DNA of 64,000 bases from Tubulanus polymorphus (lineage: Eukaryota > Nemertea > Palaeonemertea > Tubulaniformes > Tubulanidae), in the NCBI RefSeq assembly GCF_964204645.1, contig NC_134034.1, positions 10,845,414-10,909,413 of the forward strand, given 5' to 3'. The notes beneath the pieces are model-generated. The model did no database searches. It worked only from the letters and a program-made list of their open reading frames with translations, and was not told the origin of the DNA. The translations under genes were made by a program, and so were the position numbers. Shown one piece after another: positions 44,501 through 52,614 of the stretch (its first letter is position 1; the number at the start of each line of letters is the position of its first letter).

Positions 44501-47500
44501 CTGGTTAACTTTAACCAACTTTTGACAAACTGGACCCAGGATTCAGTTCCGCAATGTTTAGTTGCAGTTAACTCTAGTTAAATGTGGCATTGCGGATCTT
44601 GAACTTGGGAAACGAGCCCTCGTAAATATCACAGGGGCTTTTTTGTAGAATACAAGATTTCAGAGGACAGCATTGGACAATAACACGGGTGACTTACTTT
44701 GAAAAGATTTGAAGGCACACTTCCAGAATTCGAGGGGTATTTGATGGACCAAGGGCTTAGACTCAGAATTTGACCGTTTGGGCCTTGAGGGTTTTAGATG
44801 GATTCGAAGGGCCGTAGGAAACCTGTTTACTACTATCGTTTACGGAGGCACTTTGGGAAGACTTGGCAAGCGGAAATTTCCCGCTGCTTACAGGAATACG
44901 TCATCAGTTTTTACGGGGGTGAAGCTGACCGACCGTTGGAGAGAGCGATGTTTTCATGTCAACAAAAAGTATAAACGCAGATTGTTCGGCGAAAAAGCAG
45001 ACGGCATATTTCAACGCGTGAAATACCCACGGTCACAAATTCCCCGCTCTACGCTCGCTTTCATTGACAAGGAAACATTTATTACTCGGTTTGACGCAGC
45101 GAAGATGAGCAGGCTTTCACCGAATCCAGATAAAATAGGCTTCCATTTGACGGGCCTACCAAAAACGGAGGCGAGGAAGTCGCCTACGAACATTTTTGAA
45201 AATCGAATACACGGCCATTGGACACAGCTTCTGACACATTCATCGGAGCAATTTTCGTATCGATTTCTTTATGAATCATATAACGAAATTTTCAAGTCAG
45301 ACGGGATAAGTGAACGACTGGGGCTCTACGCGAAATTTTACGGACATGAATTTTTCCCCCAAACCGACCTTGAGATGTTTGCGTCCTTCTTGATGCGTTT
45401 TCAAGGTCGATTCGCTGGTGCAGGCGACGTCGCAGATCTATAATAAATAAACACACTCAACTTTCAGAACAGATTCCGACAACGTACGAGGCGCTTGATT
45501 ATGCTAGTTTGAAATCGTTTATATTATTCTAACGGCCGATTGCTCGTGAGTTGGTTAGATCCTCGAATCGGATATTTGACAGTTGAAGTTAACCGGTCGA
45601 CAAGGCCAGAAAGACCATTAAAACTTTAACCCTTTCAGTGCTGACTAATTAATACCCTATAGTGCTGGAGATAATTTGTGTTGAATAACGGGAATATCAC
45701 TATAGTGCGTCTACACCACGGCGCGGTGTATCGTTAGTTACTAGTTTTTCACTATGTTTGACAGGTGCTGCCATTTTTCAAGAGAGATAATTAATAATTC
45801 GCAAAATCCATCACTGATTTAAACACGGCACTGCAGCGTAGACGCACTGAAAGGGTTAATCATTAATACCCCATTATTTCAGAGGCACAGCAGCTCAAAC
45901 ATTGGGTACAGTTAACTAGCGGATATTTGACATAGTGACGATTATAAAGTTCATTGTTACTATGGTATTTATCCGCCGGTTATCTTTAGCCAACTTTTCA
46001 ACTGCAGCCACAGCTGGTTTTCAAGAATTCAAAACCATTTTTAGGTTATAACTTATGTTCATAGAACCGAACATTAGACCCAGTACCACAGTTCTCATTA
46101 AGAATTTGACTCGAGGGTTTCAAACATTGAAAACGAACTGATTTTGACTCTTTTGAGTCAAAATGAACGGTGAACTGTGGAGCCGAGTCCTGATCGGTCA
46201 ACTTCAACCAACTATTGATCAACCGGCCGTAAACAGTCTGCTATCACATCGTCATAGTAACCGATGATATTGATTATTTACCTCGCATCTGAATTCGTCT
46301 GTTAACCCGGTATAAACCTCGAATACGCTTCGGTTCCGTTCGGCCGGAGTATTCCCGGGTGTCGTGTGCAGCGCTTGAGTCGACGGCAGGAAATTCGAAT
46401 TCCAACCTCCCCTTTCTCCACCGCCTCCTTGACCTCCGTTCCAACCTCCCTGATTTCCATTCCAACCTCCTTGATTTCCATTCCAACCTCCTTGATTTCC
46501 ATTCCAACCTCCTTGATTTCCATTCCAACCTCCTTGATTTCCATTCCAACCTCCTTGATATCCATTCCAACCTCCTTGATTTCCATTCCATCCATTGCCT
46601 TGACCAGTACTGTTACCTCTGCCTCGACCTCCTCCGAACCCGGATCCATCCCCGCCGTGACCTCGCCAACCTCCGCGACCTCCACCTTGTCCTTGACCTC
46701 TATTTGCGTTGGTCGCGGTTCGTTCGAAATTCGCCTCTTTTTTCGTGTTTGCAGAGAATGACATCGGTAACATACTGCGAATATCGGCGTTTATATCGGA
46801 GATATCTTCCTGTAGTTCGATCGCATCCGCATCTGCATCTGCTTTCTTTTCTGCAGCATCGGTATCCACAGCAGCTGCTGATACAGCTGCACCGTGCGAC
46901 GACGTATCGATTGAAAATAAACTCGGAAGTGCCGACGATTTTGGCGCGATGCCATCATTATTGTTTTTCTGACTGGTGGCGCCAACGGGTCCTAGACTGA
47001 AGCCACGGGCTCCTCCAGCTCCTCCACCGCGGGCTCCACCACCACGGGTTCCTACTCCGCGGGTTCCTCCTCCGCGGGCTCCTCTACCACGGGTGCCGCC
47101 GCCGCGACCTTTCGTCGCCGACTGGTCAGAATTCTTCACTTTTTCGCGCGCTTGTTTTTCTTGCGAGTCGGACGTGAACGCCATCGGAAACAGACTGCGG
47201 TCGATTCCTCCTCCGACGACCTCCGGCAAGTCATCTCCACCGGTTCCAGCTCCGGGATCAGCTGCAGCGGTTTCAGCTTCGGCTGCAGGACCTAGAAAAA
47301 TAAATAAAACTCAAGTATAACAGATCCCTCAGTGCTGAAATGAAAAAGTCCAACCCATTCCACCTGATGTCGGTACTGTTAAGAAATCATCGTCAATCGC
47401 AGAAAAATGAGGGTTACATTTTACACTTCAGAGGGGATATTTCTAAGGGTGCAGCCATGGTTACAGAGTCCATAAATGGAAAGCAACAGCTGCAGTTACT

Positions 47501-47835
47501 GAAGTAAGGTTAGCGCATGCGCATTAGAGTAAAATTCTGATTTTAATTCTGATATTGGGATTCGTAGCCCAACGAAAAATATCTGGCAATACCTAACCCC
47601 TTTTCTTTCATGCATGCGCGCGCGTAAATATAGTGCAGGCTCCCCCGTAACCGGAGTATTTTTCACTATCTGAACGGGTGACGATCAGACTACTTTTTAG
47701 AATTTTCTGAGTTTCAAGTGGCAAAAACGACCTACCCTCTACCGCTACTGGCTCATTTTTCTCTTCAGGCGGAGGCGCTATTTCTACTTGAGTCTTTATT
47801 GGTTTGAATGTGATTTTCGAGTTTGATTTGTACAT
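38528..47835 (-). CDS. RGG / matrin-type zinc-finger protein with prion-like tail, 714 residues
   Basis: I rebuilt 11 exons, all in phase, 2,145 nt: 47835-47736, 47291-46282, 43817-43793, 41991-41908, 41491-41352, 40994-40781, 40557-40527, 40428-40398, 40232-40209, 39972-39868, 38908-38528. The product is probably a nuclear RNA-binding protein, by domain content only. In order: a short acidic N-terminus (first ATG after a stop), RGG/GTRGGG-rich segments near residues 75-125, a Gly/Trp/Asn array of GGWNGNQ heptads, a C2H2 finger of matrin/U1 type at about 427-448 (C-x2-C-x11-H-x5-H, preceded by PLIGLDYI), a charged helical stretch (VKALKAKLERQLA), and a Tyr/Gln/Gly/Ala-rich tail (GYGAYGAAPYSNTGYGAYG) like FUS/EWS-type low-complexity domains. 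The motif R-S-[LM]-[FL]-P-M-[AS]-F occurs twice (RSLFPMAF, RSMLPMSF). The long exon and the tail could be modelled as two genes, but phase and the PLIG-LDY junction tie them together. I do not recognise a named orthologue; vertebrate matrin-type finger proteins are the nearest concept. Confidence 0.82.
39027..39838. repeat. 50-bp minisatellite, about 16 copies
   Basis: Unit TGGTTCATAGACTTGAGTCT followed by AAACGTCACTACTCTCTTAG and TTTTTGAAAA; two subtypes (GGTTCATAGACTTG and GGCTCATAGAATT) alternate. Intron of the RGG zinc-finger gene. Confidence 0.9.
41581..41877. mobile_element. piggyBac-like MITE
   Basis: TCAA-TCCTTTCAGTGCTGACT to GCGCTGAAAGGG-TTTAA; ends slightly decayed, body full length. 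Confidence 0.75.
43130..43660. repeat. CCATGG-rich degenerate repeat
   Basis: Many GGTTAACCATGGTTTGATG variants, themselves partly palindromic, about 27 to 40 bp apart. Confidence 0.65.
43746..43777. repeat. Perfect hairpin, 14-bp stem, 4-nt loop
   Basis: GCGCCCCCTATGTA and its exact complement surround CGGA. It lies 15 nt inside the intron after the 25-nt exon 43817-43793. Confidence 0.9.
43930..44095. repeat. 47-bp repeat array (minus orientation)
   Basis: Three copies of GAACTAAAATGAGCTTAGACTGGT-type units related to the TRRAP-intron arrays. Confidence 0.75.
44353..44536. mobile_element. Inverted-repeat MITE (GGxCCAGT family)
   Basis: GGTTGCTGAAAAGTTGGTTA near the left end and its complement-like TTAACCAACTTTTGACAAAC near the right. 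Confidence 0.6.
44745..45443 (+). other. Unrecognised open frame inside an intron
   Basis: A stop-free frame of about 230 codons lies opposite the RGG zinc-finger gene, in its largest intron. No ATG lies near the 5' end (a TTG is at 44778; the first in-frame Met is in MSRLSPNPDK). The protein is basic at the front and aromatic-rich at the end (RFLYESYNEIFKS), with no motif I can name. The stop TAA is followed at once by an AATAAA. It could be an exon of an unmodelled gene, a retrocopy or transposon remnant, or chance. Confidence 0.3.
45626..45859. mobile_element. piggyBac-like MITE inserted in another MITE
   Basis: TTAA-CCCTTTCAGTGCTGACT to GCACTGAAAGGG-TTAA with an internal deletion (234 bp). 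The flanks (GGTTAG... and GACATAGTGACGATTA) belong to the GGxCCAGT MITE family. Confidence 0.8.
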
Positions 47836-48465
47836 AGTTATCGCGTATTTAGTGAAATATATTGAGCTTTTCAAAGCGTCCTCTTCAAGAAAACTTCAAT
47901 CCAATTCAATTATCATTTATTTCACGGTGAAATTCGGAATCCGATTAAATGCAAAATTCATAAATCATATAAAAGACTTATTTTATTATTTTTAGATACT
48001 GACTCATTTCTCTCATTGTCACCGCGGTAAATTTATAAAGTAATATTTCGATCGATGAAGTCAAGGATTCGAACCCGCTATGATATTCAATCAAGTCAAT
48101 GCTATAACAAAAATCTGACACCAAAATGACAAATGGCAAATGTTATATTAATATAGCAAATTGAACAGTTTCAGCAAATTTCTCCGCATAAAAAAATACA
48201 GAAAAATTCATGACATGAAAAAAGCATTTTTGATTAAGGAATTGCATCAAAATTCGATTCAGAATGAAAAATATTCTTTTCGACAGTTCGAATTTTCGTT
48301 TTAATTTTCAACCTGGTGTCAATCAAGTTACAGCTTGTTTCAGTAAGTTGCCTAGGACACGATCAGTACTACTGACAGCACTCTGGTCACTATTATTCAC
48401 TGTCCACTGACCGACACATTACAGACGACGACCTTTTCGCTCCTCCGATAGAAAACAATATTAAG
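47836..48465. promoter_or_regulatory. Divergent promoter region, RGG zinc-finger gene / HSBP1
   Basis: 630 bp separate the two start codons, so both promoters must lie here unless 5' UTR introns intervene. A perfect B-box (GGTTCGAATCC on the minus strand) lies at 48065-48075. No heat-shock element stands out to my eye. Confidence 0.5.
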
Positions 48466-51130
48466 ATGGCAGATTTCGAATACGGTTTACAGCAACCAGC
48501 TGATCCTAAATCAGTTCAAGACTTAACTGCGCACGTAAGTTGTAAAGTCGAAACAATTCTAACCAATTCAAGCTTATATGATCAATGAAGAATTTATTTA
48601 TTGTGAAATATTTCTCTAGTTAAGTTTGAGAAGAAATATCTATTTCCAATTCATTTTACTGAGGCTATAGTCAAGTTTGATTCGTTACCAATGAAACAAT
48701 CGTTCTTAAACTGTGAGTCTGTGTCTGCTTTAAAAGCACAAGTTTGATTCGTTACCAATGAAACGATTGTTCTTAAACTGGGTCTGCTTTAAAAGCACAA
48801 GTTTGACTCGATAATCGTGTTGTACCTGTATTTTAACTATCTGATAGCTTGTTAGATTTGCTGAGGCTGAACAGTAGTTGACTCGTCCATTGATTATCTG
48901 TGTAGATACTGTGGTTTCTTGTCGTATGATTCGGAAAAACAATGCAATAATTTTCACCAAGGAAAAAGTGCTGGGAAAAGTTTTGTGGTTTGGAAGTTAT
49001 AGTCAGTAACCAGTCTGCGGAGGTTTAATTTGACGATTTTCACAAACCACATATTATTATTGGTATAAGCCAATCCGATGAGAAAAGCTTTTACCACCAG
49101 CGATTAGGTACCTGGTAACACTAACTTAGAAGTTATTTGATAGAGAATTTTATAAATGAAAATGTATTTCTGCCACTGCGGTAGGTGTCATCGCAATCAC
49201 CAAATTTTCACATGGCAAAATCGAGTCTGGATCAGTTGAAAAGGTTGGCATTATGAGAGCAGAAAAAATGTTAGTTACTCGTGGTACAAATGGCCATAAA
49301 CCTAACACACTCTTTTTGTAGTTAGTAGGTCTCGCGTTTGTAGTTAGACGGTCTTGCGGCAGTAGGCTACTGAATTTGGTAGCATTAGTACTGAATAAAT
49401 ACATATACATTAGCGCGCATTCATACACTACCCACTACTGTGTGCGAGTTGTAGAAATAGTCAATATTCTAAAAGCATTAATAATGAGCTGTGTTTATTA
49501 TCGAGCTATATATTTATATATTATTTATCGAGGTGTTCTGGTGTCTATTGTCTATAGCATGTTTCACCTCTAGTTCAGCCTTAATGCAAGGTCCGCATAG
49601 TGCAAATATATGTACAGTCTTTTGAAGTGATTATCACCAGTTCGGTGAGAATTCTAATCAAAGTTTCTTTTGTCTTTTATGGTTTTTCATTGCTTAACTG
49701 ATTCTCAGGAACAGACATATTTTCTTGTCTCCTGAAGATTGTCATTGTAACTGAAGGAAAAGTCACAGAATTTGCTTTCCTTTAGATAAGTCAGGGAATT
49801 TAATTTTAAAAAAAAAACGAGAAATCAGGGAAATACGTTGAGATTGCTATAGATCGCGCATAAAATTTAACAGTTTCTGTCTATGTATTGTATTGGATTC
49901 TTAGCAAAACAATTCAGGGAAAACAATGTGCATTTCAGGGAATTGTCAGGGCAAAAGCAAGTCAATTCTTTCCATTAATTTTCTGTTAAGCCTTGATTTT
50001 TGAATCCCTATGAGTTAGTGAAGTGTTTTTCCTATATAATGGACTGCTGCTGCTATATTTTCGATATAAACTACATTGGTTTTTTTCCATCACTCAATCA
50101 TTGAAAATGTCGATAAAATCTAGTTCTCACTGCTTCACCAATTACACAGTTGTGAATAGTTTTTATTGGCTTTGAATAGAATGTCCCTTTCATCGCTATT
50201 ATAACTCAATGCACTAAAGCCTAGATACAACCTGATTTAACCCCTCACTGATTCTAGTTAAATTGCCCTTAGAAACCGGTGTTTTTTATGCTGATTTGTT
50301 TAGGCGTAAATAGATTTCGCCAATTTCAAGTATAGGCGATATATATAGGATTTGGTTAATTAACATTTAAAGATCAATAGACCTAAAGTCTGTCTTGTTT
50401 GAGCAGATCTCTATTTCTGATCTCACTGACTGTCAATGATTGCTCTCACTGATTGCTCTCACTGATTGCTCTCACTGATTGCTCTCAATGATTGCTCTCA
50501 ATGATTGCTCTCACTGATTGCTCTCACTGATTGCTCTCACTGATTGCTCTCACTGATTGCTCTCAATGATTGCTCTCAATGATTGCTCTCAATGATTGCT
50601 CTCACTGATTGCTCTCACTGATTGCTCTCACTGATTGCTCTCTGTTAAATATCGATGTATTTTTTATGTTTTTTAGGTTCAAACTTTGCTCGGAACGATG
50701 CAGGAAAAATTCCAAGGAATGTCGGAGAAAATTATCGGAAGAAATATCCTTTTATTTCGATATACTCACTGATCCTTTTGAGGGCCGTTTCAATTACTTA
50801 CGTAATTTCCAAATTCCTGAGGTGGGTCAATTTGCAGGAGGGAACCAGGGTTATTTGAATTTTTTTTATTTTTCTTTATGTAATTAGGGAATTGTAGTCA
50901 AGGGTCAGGAAAACATCTAAGAACACATCAACCAGTGACAGGGGGTAAAATATTTGGCGCTTTGCTAATTTTCGCCACATAATTTTTCAACGTCTCCTGA
51001 AATTGTTTTTTCGATTGTTGTAAAATCCTTAACCGTTGTTTTACTCGACGAAATGGGCCACAAAATCGACGATCTCGAGAAGAATATCGCGGATCTGATG
51101 ACGCAAGCGAACGCCGACGAAGCCATCTAG
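48466..51130 (+). CDS. HSBP1: Heat shock factor-binding protein 1
   Basis: HSBP1 is a small coiled-coil protein that binds the trimerisation region of HSF1 and damps the heat-shock response. There are three coding exons: 48466-48534, 50677-50743 and 51045-51130 (69 + 67 + 86 nt, 73 residues; human is 76). The product is one continuous heptad-repeat helix. Its core (QDLTAH, VQTLL, EKFQ, IIGRIDEM, DDLEKNIADLMTQA) follows the family almost residue for residue. Intron 1 is GT-AG. Intron 2 starts ATATCCTTTT, contains TCCTTAAC 12 nt from its end and finishes in AC: a U12-type AT-AC intron. Splicing there is needed to join GR to IDEM and cannot be replaced by a nearby GT-AG pair. The gene is transcribed divergently from the RGG zinc-finger gene, with about 630 bp between start codons. 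Confidence 0.95.
48672..48805. repeat. Tandem duplication in HSBP1 intron 1
   Basis: AAGTTTGATTCGTTACCAAT and GTTCTTAAACTG...GTCTGCTTTAAAAGCAC occur twice head to tail. Confidence 0.75.
49000..49110. repeat. Dispersed repeat, first of three copies
   Basis: Shares AGTCAGTAACC, TTTTCACAAACCACAT and AAAGCTT[T]TACCACCA with 51866-51995; a shorter piece is at 41159-41205. Confidence 0.6.
50437..50642. repeat. 13-bp minisatellite, about 16 copies, HSBP1 intron 1
   Basis: TGATTGCTCTCAC and the variant TGATTGCTCTCAA alternate in blocks, ending about 35 bp before exon 2. Confidence 0.92.
50744..51044 (+). other. U12-type AT-AC intron (HSBP1 intron 2, 301 nt)
   Basis: The 5' splice site ATATCCTTTT matches the minor-spliceosome consensus. 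The branch-site motif TCCTTAAC is at 51026-51033, its branch A is 12 nt before the AC at 51043-51044, and there is no long pyrimidine tract. Exon 2 ends in phase 1 (GGA AGA A) and exon 3 resumes with TC GAC GAA, giving Ile-Asp-Glu exactly where HSBP1 proteins have Ile-Asp-Asp. Confidence 0.92.
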
Positions 51131-52614
51131 AAAAAAAAACCGTTGCGTTTACGAAACTTTTTAAAAACTGATTCATATTTGAAAAAAACTGAAACATGGA
51201 GAAATATTAGGGCATGATGATCGTGCTACAGCGTAGTCCAGAGATTGCCGCTACATCACAAAAAAACCCGTCTGCTACGTACCAGATAAACCATCTTCTG
51301 TCGGATATTGGAGAAAAATACCTACTTTTTTACGAGATCTGATTTTAATGTCGATATATTTTCGTCAATGCGACTACGTGAAGCAATGGGGGCAGTGGGA
51401 CAATACCCAACTATGGGTCCTCCACATTATTCTAAAGAAGAAGAAGACAGATTTCCATCAAAACTCGTCGGAAAATTTTATATTTTTGAATTTGCAATAA
51501 AATGAAACAGCCCTTTGAATCGATTCTTCTTTGTTTTCTTGAAACAAATATTCACATTTTCAGTAATGAAGTTTTTTTTATACCTCACTCTATCGTCTGC
51601 AGTAATATATAATTTGGAGTTTAATAGCTATGTATTTAAACGCACTTAAACCTTGTCAGTATATCTTCTATTAGTATTTGAATGTAAATGTTGTTGTGTC
51701 GATAGAATATTGAAATAAAAACTTATATGATACTACATTTTGATGCCTGTTTTAACTTTTTTGGATGACACATTTCTTATCCATTCATGACTTGTCACGG
51801 AAAGTACAGCAAATGATCCCAAATTTTCGAGTTTTGCTTATTGAAAAAGAGGAGTCTACCACGAACTAGTCAGTAACCCGTCTGTGGTTTAGTTTCACGA
51901 TCGGATATTTTCACAAACCACATAAGCCCACATAAGTTGGTATAAGCCCATCCGATTATAAAAAGCTTACCACCAACGATTAGGTAACTAACTAACCACT
52001 ACCAGGCCCAAAGCTGTGTGGCATATGCCCAGCTTGGAATCAACCACCCTTACAAACTGAAGGAAACCATTTATAGCCGCGTGCTGGACAAAGTCCGTCG
52101 TCATTCCTGACTGGTCAACACACATGCCTCAAGAAAGGTGGATCTTTTATTCATAAAGTATTATCCTTTCGAATCGAGCATATAGCTGTTCATTTATTTT
52201 CGAGGATATCGCGGGACTCGAACCTACCGCACGGAAAAGCGAGGTTATCCCTGAAATGACGTCATTACCGCGCGAGGAAGTCAGGATTCCCGGATTGATG
52301 ATAAGAAGTTATATTTAAGATGCGGATGATGAAAACCGCGCCTAGATAGGTAATAACTCTAACCGGGGACGATTAAACTGCTGTCTGAGTTGATTAACGG
52401 GTATATCTAAAAGGGAACTGTAATTTTGATCTTTGATCACGGAATAAACTGCTTTAATTTAAGAGAAACAACTGTTAAAGTAGAGAGTCTTTAATGCTGC
52501 AATGCAATAGTCTGTGTGTAATCCGTACAGACTCTAGTTTCTTGATGCAGAAATGTAATGCTTGGAATGTCATTGTTCTTGCAGTGTTCTAGGCCCGAGG
52601 TAGAGACGGCCAAT
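51131..52614. other. HSBP1 3' UTR and upstream region of the giant zinc-finger gene
   Basis: After the HSBP1 poly(A) signals comes a dispersed repeat at about 51866-51995 (shared with 49000-49110), then the probable promoter and 5' UTR exon(s) of the zinc-finger gene. The acceptor of its first coding exon is at 52583-52584. A minus-strand B-box lies at 52214-52224. Confidence 0.5.
51497..51502 (+). terminator. Poly(A) signal AATAAA, HSBP1
   Basis: AATAAA lies about 370 bp after the HSBP1 stop codon. A second AATAAA at 51714-51719 could be used instead. Confidence 0.5.

Noticed and set aside
46359-47000. 213-codon plus-strand frame (LLDFHSN repeats)
   Set aside because: Antisense of the GGWNGNQ array.
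51308-51505. 65-codon frame after HSBP1
   Set aside because: It overlaps the HSBP1 3' UTR and its poly(A) signal and has no recognisable content.
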